From Actinotalea sp. Marseille-Q4924 (lineage in GTDB: Bacteria > Actinomycetota > Actinomycetes > Actinomycetales > Cellulomonadaceae), in NCBI RefSeq assembly GCF_916618755.1, contig NZ_CAKAKB010000003.1:1116001-1180000 (forward strand): a DNA stretch of 64,000 nt, written 5' to 3'. Below are positions 29,499 to 39,889 of this stretch, piece by piece. The translations under genes were made by a program, and so were the position numbers. The notes under the pieces are model-generated. The model did no database searches. It was not told the origin of the DNA and worked only from the letters and a program-made list of their open reading frames with translations. The stretch's first letter is position 1. Each line of letters opens with the position of its first letter.

Positions 29499-29947
29499 CT
29501 CCCGGCGAGGAAGGTGAGGAGCAGCCGGCGCTGCAGCGCGAACATCTCCTTCTCCTCCTCGGGCTCCGCGTGGTCGTACCCCAGCAGGTGCAGGATCCCG
29601 TGCGTGGTGAGGAGCAGGAGCTCCTCCTCGGTCGAGTGGCCGGCCTCGCGCGCCTGCCGGGCGGCGACCTCGGGGCACAGCACGACGTCGCCGAGGAGCC
29701 CGGCGGGCGTGGGGTCGCCCTCCACGCCCGGGCGGAGCTCGTCCATGGGGAACGACAGGACGTCCGTCGGCCCCGGCTCGTCCATGTACTGCACGTGGAG
29801 GTCCGTCATGACGTCGGTGTCGACCAGCAGGATCGACAGCTCCGCCTGGGGGTGGACGTGCATGGCGTCGAGGACGTGACGACCCAGCGCGGCGAACTCC
29901 GCCTCGTCGACGACGTGCCCGGACTCGTTGTTGACCTCGACGCTCAC
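29495..29947 (-). CDS. ybeY: Endoribonuclease YbeY
   Basis: A 150-residue zinc-dependent RNase for 16S rRNA 3' maturation and ribosome quality control. The motif [11 protein letters not shown] carries the three zinc His. [34 protein letters not shown] is typical of the family. The start GTG (29947) overlaps the phoH stop by 4 nt. Genomic pairing with phoH and era is classical. Confidence 0.95.
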   Translation of the reverse strand: MSVEVNNESGHVVDEAEFAALGRHVLDAMHVHPQAELSILLVDTDVMTDLHVQYMDEPGPTDVLSFPMDELRPGVEGDPTPAGLLGDVVLCPEVAARQAREAGHSTEEELLLLTTHGILHLLGYDHAEPEEEKEMFALQRRLLLTFLAGR

Positions 29948-31143
29948 TCCGCATCCTCCTGAGCCACCGGGGGCCGCACGGTCGGCGGGGGCTGCACCGT
30001 CGTCGGGGGCACGGCGTCGTCGTCCGCCGCGCCCGCCTGCGCCGGAGCCGGCCGGGACGCCCGCCGCGTGCGGTCGCCCCGCTGCGGCCGGTCGCCCCGG
30101 GTCGGCCGCATGGCGCGGGGGCCGTCCCGTCGCCCGTCGCCGTCCGCGCGGACGAGCGTGTCCCACCGCGCGTACGCGTCGATGATCTCGCCGACGAGGC
30201 GGTGCCGGACGACGTCCTCGGACGTGAGGCGGCAGAACGCCACGTCGTCGACGCCACCGAGGATGTCCTCGACGACGCGCAGCCCGGAGGTCGTCCCCCC
30301 CGGCAGGTCGACCTGGGTGACGTCGCCCGTGACCACGACCCTGGAACCGAAGCCGAGGCGGGTGAGGAACATCTTCATCTGCTCGGTCGAGGTGTTCTGC
30401 GCCTCGTCGAGGATGATGAAGGCGTCGTTGAGGGTCCTGCCGCGCATGTAGGCCAGCGGTGCGACCTCCACGGTCCCGGAGTCCATGAGCCGCGGGATCG
30501 AGTCCGGGTCGACCATGTCGTGCAGCGCGTCGTACAGGGGTCGCAGGTAGGGGTCGATCTTCTCGCTCAGCGAGCCGGGCAGGAACCCGAGCCGCTCCCC
30601 CGCCTCGACGGCCGGCCGCGTGAGGACGATGCGGTTGACCTGCTTGGCCTGGAGCGCCTGCACCGCCTTCGCCATCGCGAGGTAGGTCTTGCCCGTCCCT
30701 GCCGGACCGATCCCGAACGTGACCGTGTTGCGGTCGATGGCGTCGACGTACGTCTTCTGACCGACCGTCTTGGGCCGGATGGTCCGGCCGCGGCTGGACA
30801 GGATGTTCTGCGTGAGGACCTCGGCCGGCCGGCTCGCCGTGGCGGCGGTGAGCATCTGCACCGACCTGCCGACGACGTCCGCGTCGAGGACGGTGCCGCT
30901 CGCCGCGACCTCGAGCAGCTCGTCGAGGAGGCGGGAGACCAGGGCGACGTCCGCCGGCGGGCCCAGAAGCGTGATCTGGTCCCCGCGGGCGTGGATGCCC
31001 ACCGCGGGGAAGCCGCGCTCGACCGCGCGCAGGACCTCGTCCCCGGGACCGAGGAGGGCGACGACGGGCAGATGGGCCGGGACGACGATCCGGTGCTCGA
31101 CGTCCGTGGAGGCGCGGGCACGCCGCGCGGGTGTCTCGGTCAT
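29944..31143 (-). CDS. phoH: PhoH-like ATPase
   Basis: A 399-residue protein with an N-terminal KH-like segment and RecA-like ATPase core. Walker [16 protein letters not shown], then [18 protein letters not shown], Walker [11 protein letters not shown], and [12 protein letters not shown]. The tail from residue about 345 is Arg/Pro-rich and disordered. The family is linked to RNA metabolism. It starts the four-gene phoH-ybeY-CBS-era unit. Confidence 0.93.
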   Translation of the reverse strand: MTETPARRARASTDVEHRIVVPAHLPVVALLGPGDEVLRAVERGFPAVGIHARGDQITLLGPPADVALVSRLLDELLEVAASGTVLDADVVGRSVQMLTAATASRPAEVLTQNILSSRGRTIRPKTVGQKTYVDAIDRNTVTFGIGPAGTGKTYLAMAKAVQALQAKQVNRIVLTRPAVEAGERLGFLPGSLSEKIDPYLRPLYDALHDMVDPDSIPRLMDSGTVEVAPLAYMRGRTLNDAFIILDEAQNTSTEQMKMFLTRLGFGSRVVVTGDVTQVDLPGGTTSGLRVVEDILGGVDDVAFCRLTSEDVVRHRLVGEIIDAYARWDTLVRADGDGRRDGPRAMRPTRGDRPQRGDRTRRASRPAPAQAGAADDDAVPPTTVQPPPTVRPPVAQEDAE

Positions 31144-31309
31144 GGGTCCGGCCGTGCGGCCTGCGGTCTCCTGTCGCCTGCCCGAGGTCGCTCCCCGTGG
31201 CACCGTGCCGCGCCGCCCCTGCGACGGCGCGCCCTCATCGTACCGACGCGCAGCCCGGCCGCCCGGCACCCGTCCTCCGCGTCCTCCCGGCGTCCCCCGC
31301 GACGCCTCG

Positions 31310-31699
31310 TCAGGCGGGCGACCAGCCCAGGCGGGTGCCGCCGATGACGTGCCCGTGCACGTGGAAGACGGACTGACCCGCCTCGGCGCCGGTGTTGAAG
31401 ACGAGCCGGAACTGGCCCTGGCACTCCTGCGCGGCCACCTCGTCCCCGAGGAGCACGACGGCGGCGAGCAGCGCGGGGTCGGCCGCCGCGAGCTGGGCGA
31501 CGTCGGCGTGGTGGTCGCGGGGCACGACGAGGACGTGCACCGGCGCACGGGGGTCCAGGTCGCGGAAGGCCACGGCCGCCTCGTTCTCCGCGACGACGGT
31601 GGCCGGCAGCTCGCCCGCGACGACGCGGCAGAACACGCAGTCCGGTGCGGTCAGCCGCGGGCGGCGGTGGTCGTCGGCGGAGGGCGTCGTCGGCGTCAT
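31310..31699 (-). CDS. HIT-family nucleotide phosphohydrolase (HinT-like)
   Basis: A 129-residue protein with a zinc-type CVFCRVVAG start of domain and the active-site triad HVHGHVIGG (His-x-His-x-His). The family hydrolyses adenosine phosphoramidates or related nucleotides. TAGCCT lies exactly 6 nt before the ATG (31699), indicating a leaderless own promoter, although it lies 41 bp after rsmE on the same strand. Confidence 0.9.
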   Translation of the reverse strand: MTPTTPSADDHRRPRLTAPDCVFCRVVAGELPATVVAENEAAVAFRDLDPRAPVHVLVVPRDHHADVAQLAAADPALLAAVVLLGDEVAAQECQGQFRLVFNTGAEAGQSVFHVHGHVIGGTRLGWSPA

Positions 31700-31740
31700 G
31701 ACCCGAGGCTAGGCGCCCGGGCGACCGGGCGCCCGGGCGG

Positions 31741-32514
31741 TCAGCCCCAGCGCCCCAGTCGCTGCGCGAGCAGCGCGAGCGCGACCGGGCCGGCCGTGGA
31801 GGTGCGCAGGACGTGCGGGCCGAGCCGGGCCACCGAAGCCCCGGCGGCGGTCAGCGCCGCCAGCTCCTCCTCCGCGATCCCGCCCTCCGGCCCGACCACC
31901 ACGAGGACCTCGGCCGGCGCGCCGCCGTCGGCAGCGGGCAGGGGGACGGCGCCGAGCGGTGCGGTCGCCGACTCGTGCAGCACGACCGTCGTCCCGCCCT
32001 GCGCCGCGACGGCAGCCGCCCGGGCCGCGAGCGCGCGGGTGTCGACGGGCTCGGCGACGTCCGGCACCCACGCGCGCCGGGACTGCTTGGTCGCCTGCCG
32101 CACCGTCGCCACCCACTTGGCGCGGCTCTTCGCGGCGCGCTCGCCCCGCCAGACGACGACGGACCGCCGCGCCTGCCACGGGACCACCTCGTCGACGCCG
32201 ACCTCGGTGGCGGACTCGACGGCGAGCTCGTCGCGGTCCCCCTTGGCCAGCGCCTGCGCGAGGACGAGCCGGACCGGCGGAGCCGCCTCGTCGGCCCGTC
32301 CGAGGACGGCCAGGACCAGGCGGCCGGCGTCCACCTCGGCGATCTCGCACACCGCGCGGACACCCCGGCCGTCGACGACGTCGACCCGCTCCCCCGCGCG
32401 GCGACGCTGCACCACCCCCGCGTGCCGGCCCTCCGCCCCCTCGAGGACGTAGGTCGACCCGGGTCCCAGGTCGTCCAGGAGGCCGGGCCCGGTGAGGAAG
32501 ACCGGCGCGCTCAC
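31741..32514 (-). CDS. rsmE: 16S rRNA (uracil1498-N3)-methyltransferase RsmE
   Basis: A 257-residue SPOUT methyltransferase. N-terminal PUA-like domain (HAGVVQRRRAGERVDVVDG), then the knot domain: QALAKGDRDELAVESATEVGVDEV, RWV-type KQSRRAWVP, VVVGPEGGIAEEEL, and LGPHVLRTSTAGPVAL. It methylates U1498 of 16S rRNA using SAM. The start GTG (32514) overlaps the dnaJ stop, so both are co-translated. Confidence 0.93.
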   Translation of the reverse strand: MSAPVFLTGPGLLDDLGPGSTYVLEGAEGRHAGVVQRRRAGERVDVVDGRGVRAVCEIAEVDAGRLVLAVLGRADEAAPPVRLVLAQALAKGDRDELAVESATEVGVDEVVPWQARRSVVVWRGERAAKSRAKWVATVRQATKQSRRAWVPDVAEPVDTRALAARAAAVAAQGGTTVVLHESATAPLGAVPLPAADGGAPAEVLVVVGPEGGIAEEELAALTAAGASVARLGPHVLRTSTAGPVALALLAQRLGRWG

Positions 32515-33644
32515 CGACCGGCGAGCTTGTCGCGCAGCTTGGAGAAGACGCCGGAGCCCGCCGCCGCCAGCCGCGAGGCCGGGCGCTCCTCGCCGCGCAG
32601 GGCCGCCAGCCGGCGCAGGAGCTCGGTCTGCTCCTCGTCCAGCTGGGTCGGCACCTGGACGTCGACGTGGACGTGCAGGTCCCCGCGGCCGCCGGTGTGC
32701 AGCCGGCCGACACCGAGCCCCCTCTCGAGGACGACCTGCCCGGGCTGCGTGCCCGGCCGGATGTCGATCTCGCGCGGCCCGTCGAGCGTCTCGAGCTCCA
32801 GGACGGTGCCGAGGGCCGCGGCGGTCATCGGGACGGGGAGCGTGCAGTGCAGGTCGTCGCCGCGGCGCACGAAGGTCTCGTGCGGCCGCTCCCGGATCTC
32901 GAGGTACACGTCACCCGCGGGCCCACCGCCCGGGCCGACCTCGCCCTGTCCAGTCAGCTTAATGCGTGTCCCCGTGTCGACGCCGGCCGGGATGTCGACG
33001 GGGATCGTCCGCCGGCTCCGGACCCGACCGTCACCGGAGCACTCGGGGCACGGGTCGGGGATGACCGTCCCGAACCCCTGGCAGGCGGCGCAGGGGCTGG
33101 AGGTCATGACGCGCCCCAGGAAGGACTGGGCGACGCGCTGCACGACGCCGCGGCCGCCGCACACGTCGCACGTCCGCGGCGAGGTGCCGGGGCGGCAGCA
33201 GCTGCCCTGGCAGGTGGGGCACAGCACCGCGGTGTCCACCTGGACGTCGCGGTGGGCCCCGAAGGTCGCGTCCGCCAGGTCGATGTCGACGCGCACGAGG
33301 GCGTCCTGGCCGCGCCGTGCGCGGGGGACGGGCCCTCGCTGCCCCGCGGACGGACCCGCCCCGAAGAAGTTCTCGAAGATGTCCTGGAAGCCGAACCCCG
33401 CACCGCCGAAGCCGCCGCCGCCGCCGGGCGCCGTCGGGTCCACGCCGCGGTCGTACATCTCCCGCTTCTCCGGGTTCGACAGCACCTCGTAGGCACGCGA
33501 GACGTCCTTGAAGCGGTCCTCCGCGCCCTCGCCCTGCGCGACGTCGGGGTGCAGCTCGCGCGCGAGGCGCCGGTAGGCCTTCTTGATCTGGTCGGGCGTG
33601 GCGTCTCGGCCGACACCCAGGACGTCGTAGTAGTTCGTGCTCAC
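32511..33644 (-). CDS. dnaJ: Chaperone DnaJ (HrcA-linked copy)
   Basis: A 377-residue Hsp40. J domain with HPD at residues 32-34, Gly/Phe-rich region (GGGGGFGGAGFGF), four zinc-centre repeats (CPTCQGS, CDVCGGRG, CAACQGFG, CPECSGDG), then the two C-terminal substrate-binding domains. The first zinc repeat lacks the final Gly. It stimulates DnaK ATPase. It sits 27 bp downstream of hrcA and would share CIRCE control. Confidence 0.94.
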   Translation of the reverse strand: MSTNYYDVLGVGRDATPDQIKKAYRRLARELHPDVAQGEGAEDRFKDVSRAYEVLSNPEKREMYDRGVDPTAPGGGGGFGGAGFGFQDIFENFFGAGPSAGQRGPVPRARRGQDALVRVDIDLADATFGAHRDVQVDTAVLCPTCQGSCCRPGTSPRTCDVCGGRGVVQRVAQSFLGRVMTSSPCAACQGFGTVIPDPCPECSGDGRVRSRRTIPVDIPAGVDTGTRIKLTGQGEVGPGGGPAGDVYLEIRERPHETFVRRGDDLHCTLPVPMTAAALGTVLELETLDGPREIDIRPGTQPGQVVLERGLGVGRLHTGGRGDLHVHVDVQVPTQLDEEQTELLRRLAALRGEERPASRLAAAGSGVFSKLRDKLAGR

Positions 33645-33671
33645 GGGCTCGCTCTCTGCTCGGGTGGCCGG

Positions 33672-34691
33672 TCAGCCGGCGAGGATGCGGGACAGGTACC
33701 GTGCGACGGCGCGCACGTGGGCGATGGTGGCGGCGTAGTCCATGCGGGTCGGGCCCAGGGAGCCGATGCGCGCGAGCGCCTCGCCGTCGCCGCCGTACCC
33801 GGTCGCGACGATCGAGGTCTCGGTGAGCCCCTCCACCGTGTTCTCGTGGCCGATGCGCACCGCGACGCCCGCGGAGTCGTCGGCCATCTCGGTCAGCAGG
33901 CGCAGGAGCACGACCTGCTCCTCCAGCGCCTCCAGGACCGGACGGATCGTGCCGGGGAAGTCGGTGCCGCTGCGCGCCAGGTGCGCGGCGCCCGCCATGA
34001 CGATGCGCTCCTCGGTCGCCTCGGCCAGCGTGTCCTCGACGACGCGGATCACCCGCCGCACGAGGGGACGGTCGGCCTCGGGGAAGGCGAGCGTCATCTG
34101 CTCCAGCGGCTCCGGGAGGTCCACGAGGCGCCGGCCCGCGACGGCGGCGTTGAGCCGCGCGCGGAGCTCCGGCACCACGAGCTCGGGCACCCGGGCGTCG
34201 AGGTCCAGGGTCCGCTGCTCCACACGGCCGTTGTCCGTGATGATGACGACGAGGAGGCGGTGATCGCCGACGGGCACCAGCTCCAGGTGGCGCAGGGCCG
34301 ACCGGCGCAGGGAGGGGTACTGCACGACGGCGACCTGCTGGGTCAGCTGCGCGAGCAGCCGGACGGACCGGTCCACGACGTCGTCGAGGTCGACGGCGTC
34401 CTCGAGGAAGTGCTGGATCGCCCGCCGCTCCGGCGACGACAGGGGCTTGATGGCGGAGAGCCGGTCCACGAACAGGCGGTAGCCCTTGTCGGTGGGCACG
34501 CGCCCGGCGGACGTGTGGGGCTGGGCGATGAAGCCCGCCTCCTCCAGCGCGGCCATGTCGTTGCGCACCGTCGCCGGCGACACGCCGAGGCGGTGCCGCT
34601 CCACGAGCGTGCGTGAGCCGACCGGCTCCCGCGTCTGCACGTAGTCCTCGACGATGGCACGCAGCACCTCGAGGCGGCGTTCGTCGCTCAT
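33672..34691 (-). CDS. hrcA: Heat-inducible transcription repressor HrcA
   Basis: A 339-residue repressor. Winged helix at the N-terminus ([55 protein letters not shown]), then a GAF-like dimerisation domain. The start ATG (34691) follows GGAGG. A CIRCE element lies 48 bp upstream with TACGAT (34769-34764) as likely -10, so it represses itself and dnaJ at normal temperature. Confidence 0.95.
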   Translation of the reverse strand: MSDERRLEVLRAIVEDYVQTREPVGSRTLVERHRLGVSPATVRNDMAALEEAGFIAQPHTSAGRVPTDKGYRLFVDRLSAIKPLSSPERRAIQHFLEDAVDLDDVVDRSVRLLAQLTQQVAVVQYPSLRRSALRHLELVPVGDHRLLVVIITDNGRVEQRTLDLDARVPELVVPELRARLNAAVAGRRLVDLPEPLEQMTLAFPEADRPLVRRVIRVVEDTLAEATEERIVMAGAAHLARSGTDFPGTIRPVLEALEEQVVLLRLLTEMADDSAGVAVRIGHENTVEGLTETSIVATGYGGDGEALARIGSLGPTRMDYAATIAHVRAVARYLSRILAG

Positions 34692-34738
34692 GGCACCTCC
34701 GTCCGTCGAGGACCTCCCGGTCCGGCGAGCGCGCCGCC

Positions 34739-34763
34739 TGGCACTCAGGCGGCGCGAGTGCCA
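34739..34763. promoter_or_regulatory. CIRCE operator of hrcA-dnaJ
   Basis: TGGCACTC (34739-34746), 9-bp spacer, GAGTGCCA (34756-34763): the HrcA-bound inverted repeat, with the standard 9-bp spacing. It lies between divergent hrcA and the DUF3097 gene. Confidence 0.93.
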
Positions 34764-34867
34764 ATCGTACGACGCGGACCTCCTGGGCGTCCTCCGTGGC
34801 AGTCTGGTGCCCCGCGCGCTGCCGACCCGGCACGCGGCCGACCGCCACGAGGGGACCACCGGCGACC

Positions 34868-35713
34868 ATGAGCGAGCGCTACGGACGCGACGTCCTGGCC
34901 GGCCCGTCCTCGCCGGCCGGACCGGTCTCCACCCCGACGCCGGCCGAGCGGGGCCTCGTCGTGGAGGAGGTCGGCACCGGCTGGGTCGGCGCGGTGGTCC
35001 GGACGGAGAAGTCCGGCGGCATGCACGTCGTCGTCCTGGAGGACCGCCGCGGCCGCACGCGGACGTTCCCCCTCGGGCCGGGCTTCTGGGTCGACGGGCG
35101 GCCGGTCGAGCTGGTCGCACCCGCCGGTCGACCTGCGCCGACCCCGCCGACCCGCACCGCGTCCGGCTCCGTGGCGGTGCACGGGGCTCGTGCCCGGGTG
35201 GCCCGGGGCAGCCGCATCTGGGTCGAGGGCAAGCACGACGCCGAGCTGGTGGAGAAGGTGTGGGGCGACGACCTGCGCCTCGAGGGCGTCGTGGTGGAGA
35301 TGCTCGACGGCGTGGACGACCTCGCCGCGGCGGTCCGGGACTTCGCCCCGGGCGACGGGCGCCGCCTGGGTGTCCTCGTGGACCACCTCGTCCCCGGGTC
35401 CAAGGAGAGCCGGATCGCCGACGACGCCCTGCGGGCCGCGCCGCGCGGGACCGTCATGGTGCTCGGCCACCCGTACGTGGACGTCTGGCAGGCGGTCCGG
35501 CCGGAGCGCATCGGGCTCGAGGCGTGGCCGCGCGTCGAGCGGGGGACGGAGTGGAAGCGCGGCATCCTCGCGCACCTCGGCTGGCCCGCGGCGGACCAGG
35601 CGGACGTCGCCCGCGCGTGGCAGCGCATCCTCGGGACGGTGCGCGACTACCGCGACCTCGAGCCGTCCCTCCTGGGCCGCGTCGAGGAGCTCATCGACTT
35701 CGTGACCGCCTGA
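34868..35713 (+). CDS. DUF3097 family protein
   Basis: A 281-residue actinobacterial protein of unknown function. Conserved stretches: [37 protein letters not shown] and [10 protein letters not shown]. The Asp/Glu pattern resembles a Toprim fold (EGKxDAE ... DHL), hinting at nucleic-acid metabolism; that is inference. The start ATG (34868) has GAGGGGA upstream. It lies divergent from hrcA and ends at a hairpin. Confidence 0.85.
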   Translation: MSERYGRDVLAGPSSPAGPVSTPTPAERGLVVEEVGTGWVGAVVRTEKSGGMHVVVLEDRRGRTRTFPLGPGFWVDGRPVELVAPAGRPAPTPPTRTASGSVAVHGARARVARGSRIWVEGKHDAELVEKVWGDDLRLEGVVVEMLDGVDDLAAAVRDFAPGDGRRLGVLVDHLVPGSKESRIADDALRAAPRGTVMVLGHPYVDVWQAVRPERIGLEAWPRVERGTEWKRGILAHLGWPAADQADVARAWQRILGTVRDYRDLEPSLLGRVEELIDFVTA

Positions 35714-35728
35714 GGCGCCGGACCGCGA

Positions 35729-35759
35729 CAGGTGCCGCACGACACGCGCGCGGCACCTG
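35729..35759 (+). terminator. Hairpin terminator after DUF3097 gene
   Basis: CAGGTGCCGC (35729-35738) pairs with GCGGCACCTG (35750-35759), a 10-bp perfect stem with 11-nt loop, starting 15 nt after the stop codon. No T run, as is usual in this GC class. Confidence 0.7.
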
Positions 35760-35792
35760 CCCGAAGCGCTGCCTCGACCCGACCGCCTTCGC

Positions 35793-35798
35793 TAGATT
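35793..35798 (+). promoter_or_regulatory. Candidate -10 of the DUF4870 gene
   Basis: TAGATT lies in an AT-richer island 49 bp before the GTG at 35847. It fits a -10 with a 5' leader of about 40 nt. No clear -35 is seen. Confidence 0.4.
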
Positions 35799-35846
35799 CG
35801 GGAGCCGGGGGCACCCGACGTGCCCGTCCCACCCTGCTGAGAGCCG

Positions 35847-36509
35847 GTGAGCGAGATGAGCACGAACCCGTCCGAGGAGCAGCCGCCCACGGGCGGCGGC
35901 ACCCCGCCACCCCCGCCGTCCGGTGCGACCGGTGCGACCGGTGCCCCGCCACCGCACGACGGCCACGGCGCACCGCCTCCGGGCCCGCCTCCCGGGGGCT
36001 ACGGTGCCCCGCCCGAGGGTCCGCCCCCCGGGGGCTACGGCCAGCCCGGCTACGGCCAGCCCGGCTACGGCCAGCCGTCCGGGGGCTACCCGCCGCCGGG
36101 CGGCTACCCGCCGCCCGGGGGGTACGGCCCCCCGCCCGCCGCCCCGTACGCGGGCGGGGGCTATGCGACGCAGCCTCCGCTGAGCGACGCCGACCAGCGG
36201 ATGTGGGCCACCATCGGCCACATCCTGCCGATCGTGGGCCTGTCCTTCCTCGTCCCGCTGATCATCTGGTTGGTCTTCAAGGGGCGCGGCCCCTTCCTGG
36301 AGGACCAGGCCAAGGAGGCGCTCAACTTCCAGATCACGGTGGTGATCGTCTCGATCGGCATCTCGATCGTCGGGGCGCTCACCCTCGGCCTCGGCTTCAT
36401 CCTCTACCTGGGTCTGATCCTGGCCCTCGTCTGGATGATCATGGCTGCGATGGCCACCAACCGGGGAGAGCTCTACCGCTACCCGGTGAACATCCGCATC
36501 ATCAAGTGA
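35847..36509 (+). CDS. DUF4870 (Tic20-like) membrane protein with Gly/Pro/Tyr-rich N-terminus
   Basis: A 220-residue protein. The first 110 residues are disordered with repeated PPGGYG and GQPGYG units. The C-terminal half is a compact DUF4870 domain: ADQRMWATIGHILPIVG, an amphipathic FLEDQAKEALNFQIT helix, then two or three spans, ending YRYPVNIRIIK. Function unknown. The start may be GTG 35847 or ATG 35856 (three residues shorter). Confidence 0.85.
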   Translation: MSEMSTNPSEEQPPTGGGTPPPPPSGATGATGAPPPHDGHGAPPPGPPPGGYGAPPEGPPPGGYGQPGYGQPGYGQPSGGYPPPGGYPPPGGYGPPPAAPYAGGGYATQPPLSDADQRMWATIGHILPIVGLSFLVPLIIWLVFKGRGPFLEDQAKEALNFQITVVIVSIGISIVGALTLGLGFILYLGLILALVWMIMAAMATNRGELYRYPVNIRIIK

Positions 36510-36534
36510 CCCGTCGCTGCTGGTCGACGTGACT

Positions 36535-36567
36535 CCGTGGGGCCCGTCCCGCTGACGGGCCCCACGG
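36535..36567. terminator. Strong bidirectional hairpin terminator
   Basis: A 14-bp perfect stem (36535-36548 with 36554-36567) and 5-nt loop sits between the convergent DUF4870 and hemW genes. Confidence 0.85.
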
Positions 36568-36585
36568 TCGCGCCGGCACCGGCGA

Positions 36586-37824
36586 TCAGTCGGTGAGGTC
36601 CCGCACGACCGCGTCGGCCAGGAGCCGGCCGCGCCGGGTGAGCAGCGCCCGGCCGCCGACGGCAGCCCGGCCGTCCAGGAGGCCGTCGGCGACCAGGCCC
36701 GCGACGCCCCGGCGTCCGGTCGCGCCGAGCACGTCCACGGGCAGGCCGTCGGCGAGCCGGACGCCGAGGAGCACCCGCTCCAGAGCCACCTCGTCGTGGT
36801 CCAGCACCTCGCGGCCGGCGGCCGGGGTCACGCCCCGCGTGAGCCGGTCGGCGTAGGCACGCGGGTGCTTGACGTTCCACCACCGCACGGCGCGGTCCTC
36901 GGCGCCGACGTGCGAGTGCGCGCCCGGGCCGAAGCCCCACCAGTCGCTGCCACGCCAGTACGCGAGGTTGTGCCGGCACGCGGTCGCGTCGGTCCGCGAC
37001 CAGTTGCTCACCTCGTACCACGTGAGGCCCGCCGCGGAGAGCAGGTCGTCGGCGAGCTCGTACTTCGCCGCCTGGTCGTCGCCGTCGGGCATCGCGAGGA
37101 GGCCCCGGCGGACCTGCACCGCCATCTTCGTCCCGGGCTCCACCACGAGCGCGTACGCCGAGACGTGATCGACGCCGCACGCCACCGCCGCCTCGACCGA
37201 CGCACGCCAGTCGTCGAGCGACTCCCCCGGCGTCCCGTAGATGAGGTCCAGCGACACGTCCAGACCGGCGTCGCGGGCCCACGCGACGGCCTGCGGCACG
37301 CGAGCCGGGTCGTGGGTGCGCTCCAGCGTCGCCAGGACGTGCGGCACGGCGGACTGCATGCCGAAGGAGACCCGGGTGAAGCCGCCGTCGGCGAGGTCGC
37401 GGAGCGACTGTGGGGTCACCGAGTCGGGGTTCGCCTCGGTCGTCACCTCAGCAGCCGGCTCGAGCCCCCACGTCGAACGGACCTCGCGCAGGAAGCGGAC
37501 GAGGTCGTCGGCCGGCAGCACGGTCGGCGTCCCGCCGCCCACGAACACCGTGGAGACCTCCCGGGCGCGGCCGGCGTCGGTGAGCACGCGGTCGGCCAGC
37601 CGCAGCTCGGCGAGCGCCGTCTCGACGTACGCCGCCTGGCTCGCCCCGCCGCCGAGCTCGGCGGCGGTGTAGGTGTTGAAGTCGCAGTACCCGCACCGCA
37701 CCGTGCAGAACGGCACGTGCAGGTACACGCCGAGGCCGGGGGCGCCCGGTGCGGTCGCCGCGACCCAGCCGGGCAGCGCGCCGTCGTCGGGGACGGGCTC
37801 GCCGTCGGGCAGCGCGGGGGTCAC
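36586..37824 (-). CDS. hemW: Radical SAM heme chaperone HemW
   Basis: A 412-residue radical SAM protein. CTVRCGYC (Cys40, 44, 47) binds the 4Fe-4S cluster; VGGGTPTVL and EANPDS follow. The HemN_C domain includes WWGFGPGAHSHV. HemW proteins lack the oxidase function of HemN and transfer heme; the absence of an extra N-terminal HemN region and the pairing with lepA favour HemW. The start GTG (37824) is 10 nt after the lepA stop, so they form one unit. Confidence 0.9.
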   Translation of the reverse strand: MTPALPDGEPVPDDGALPGWVAATAPGAPGLGVYLHVPFCTVRCGYCDFNTYTAAELGGGASQAAYVETALAELRLADRVLTDAGRAREVSTVFVGGGTPTVLPADDLVRFLREVRSTWGLEPAAEVTTEANPDSVTPQSLRDLADGGFTRVSFGMQSAVPHVLATLERTHDPARVPQAVAWARDAGLDVSLDLIYGTPGESLDDWRASVEAAVACGVDHVSAYALVVEPGTKMAVQVRRGLLAMPDGDDQAAKYELADDLLSAAGLTWYEVSNWSRTDATACRHNLAYWRGSDWWGFGPGAHSHVGAEDRAVRWWNVKHPRAYADRLTRGVTPAAGREVLDHDEVALERVLLGVRLADGLPVDVLGATGRRGVAGLVADGLLDGRAAVGGRALLTRRGRLLADAVVRDLTD

Positions 37825-37834
37825 GCCGCCACCG

Positions 37835-39730
37835 TCACTTCTTCGCCTTCTCCTTGCCGTCCTTGTTGCTCGCGGCCTCCGAGGACAGCGCGGCGATGAA
37901 GGCCTCCTGCGGCACGTCGACCCGGCCGATCGTCTTCATGCGCTTCTTGCCCTCCTTCTGCTTCTCCAGCAGCTTGCGCTTGCGGCTGATGTCGCCGCCG
38001 TAGCACTTGGCCAGCACGTCCTTGCGGATGGCGCGGATGGTCTCGCGCGCGATGACACGCGAGCCGACGGCGGCCTGGATGGGCACCTCGAACTGCTGCC
38101 GCGGGATGAGCTCCCGCAGCTTCCCGGCCATCATCACGCCGTACGCGTACGACTTGTCCTTGTGCACGACGGCGCTGAAGGCGTCGACCTGCTCGCCCTG
38201 CAGCAGGATGTCCACCTTGACCAGGTCCGCGACCTGCTCCCCCGCCTGCTCGTAGTCGAGCGAGGCGTACCCGCGCGTGCGCGACTTCAGCTGGTCGAAG
38301 AAGTCGAACACGATCTCGGCCAGCGGGAGCATGTAGCGCATCTCGACACGTTCGGCGGACAGGTAGTCCATGCCCTGCAGGTCGCCGCGGCGCTGCTGGC
38401 AGAGTTCCATGATCGTGCCGATGAACTCGCTGGGCGCGAGGATGGTCGCCTTGACGACGGGCTCGCGGACCTCCTTGATCTTCCCCCCGGGGAACTCCGA
38501 CGGGTTCGTCACGGTGATGACCGTGCGGTCCTCCATCGTGACGTCGTAGACGACGTTCGGCGCCGTCGAGATGAGGTCGAGGTCGAACTCGCGCTCGAGC
38601 CGCTCGCGGACGATCTCGAGGTGCAGGAGCCCGAGGAACCCGATGCGGAAGCCGAACCCCAGCGCGACCGACGTCTCCGGCTCGTAGACGAGCGCGGCGT
38701 CGTTGAGCTTGAGCCTGTCCAGCGCGTCGCGGAGCACCGGGTAGTCCGACCCGTCGATCGGGTAGAGCCCCGAGAACACCATCGGCTTGGGGTCGCGGTA
38801 GCCGCCGAGCGCCGACGAGGCCGGCTTGCCCGCGTTGGTCACCGTGTCGCCGACCTTGGACTGCCGCACGTCCTTGACCCCGGTGATGAGGTAGCCGACC
38901 TCGCCGACGCCGAGGCCGTCCGTCGGGATCGACTCGGGCGAGATGACGCCGATCTCGAGGAGCTCGTGCGTCGCCCGCGTCGACATCATCACGATGCGCT
39001 CGCGCGGCGAGAGGTGCCCGTCGATGACCCGGACGTAGGTGACGACACCGCGGTACGTGTCGTAGACCGAGTCGAAGATCATCGCCCGGGCGGCGGCGTC
39101 CGCGTCGCCCTGCGGCGGCGGCACCAGCTGCACGATGCGGTCCAGCAGCGGCTGGACGCCCTCACCGGTCTTGCCAGAGACCCGCATGACGTCGTCCGGG
39201 TCACCGCCCACGAGGCCGGCGATCTCCTCCGCGTACTTCTCGGGCTGCGCGGCCGGGAGGTCGATCTTGTTGAGGACCGGGATGATCGTGAGGTCGTTCT
39301 CCATCGCCAGGTACAGGTTGGCGAGCGTCTGCGCCTCGATGCCCTGCGCCGCGTCGACGAGCAGCACGGCTCCCTCGCAGGCGGCGAGGGACCGGGACAC
39401 CTCGTACGTGAAGTCGACGTGGCCGGGGGTGTCGATCATGTTGAGCGCGTAGGGCACGACCTGGCCGTCCGGCCCTGCCACGCCCCACGGCATCCGTACC
39501 GCCTGCGACTTGATCGTGATGCCGCGCTCGCGCTCGATGTCCATGCGGTCGAGGTACTGGGCTCGCATCGCCCGGTCGTCGACGACACCGGTCAGCTGGA
39601 GCATGCGGTCGGCCAGCGTCGACTTGCCGTGGTCGATGTGGGCGATGATGCAGAAGTTCCGCAGTAGCTCCGGTGACGTCGCGGCAGGCCGGATGCGCTG
39701 GCTCAGGGCGGCGCTGGGGATCGGTGACAC
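37835..39730 (-). CDS. lepA: Elongation factor 4 (LepA)
   Basis: A 631-residue translational GTPase. Motifs: [58 protein letters not shown], then domains II-V with the LepA-specific C-terminus ([24 protein letters not shown]). I chose GTG 39730 ([15 protein letters not shown]), which gives the normal N-terminus; ATG 39784 would add 18 residues. Transcribed with hemW. Confidence 0.95.
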   Translation of the reverse strand: MSPIPSAALSQRIRPAATSPELLRNFCIIAHIDHGKSTLADRMLQLTGVVDDRAMRAQYLDRMDIERERGITIKSQAVRMPWGVAGPDGQVVPYALNMIDTPGHVDFTYEVSRSLAACEGAVLLVDAAQGIEAQTLANLYLAMENDLTIIPVLNKIDLPAAQPEKYAEEIAGLVGGDPDDVMRVSGKTGEGVQPLLDRIVQLVPPPQGDADAAARAMIFDSVYDTYRGVVTYVRVIDGHLSPRERIVMMSTRATHELLEIGVISPESIPTDGLGVGEVGYLITGVKDVRQSKVGDTVTNAGKPASSALGGYRDPKPMVFSGLYPIDGSDYPVLRDALDRLKLNDAALVYEPETSVALGFGFRIGFLGLLHLEIVRERLEREFDLDLISTAPNVVYDVTMEDRTVITVTNPSEFPGGKIKEVREPVVKATILAPSEFIGTIMELCQQRRGDLQGMDYLSAERVEMRYMLPLAEIVFDFFDQLKSRTRGYASLDYEQAGEQVADLVKVDILLQGEQVDAFSAVVHKDKSYAYGVMMAGKLRELIPRQQFEVPIQAAVGSRVIARETIRAIRKDVLAKCYGGDISRKRKLLEKQKEGKKRMKTIGRVDVPQEAFIAALSSEAASNKDGKEKAKK

Positions 39731-39889
39731 GCTGGCGAGCACTCCACTGCTGGTCGGGACGAGACGGTGGTCGAGACCGCCCATCGTCCCACGGCGGCGT
39801 CGCCGGTCGCGCCTGCGCGCAGGGCCGGCCGGCCCTGCCGGTCTCGGCCGAGTGCTCCCGCGGCGTCCCGGGCCGTCTAGGGTCGGGGC

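Noticed and set aside
35990-36140. GC-rich repeats before the DUF4870 domain
   Set aside because: They encode Gly-Pro-Tyr repeats of the protein N-terminus, not a separate repeat element.
39731-39784. Longer LepA start at ATG 39784
   Set aside because: It adds 18 residues before the conserved SPIP...SQRIRP N-terminus and has no convincing ribosome site.
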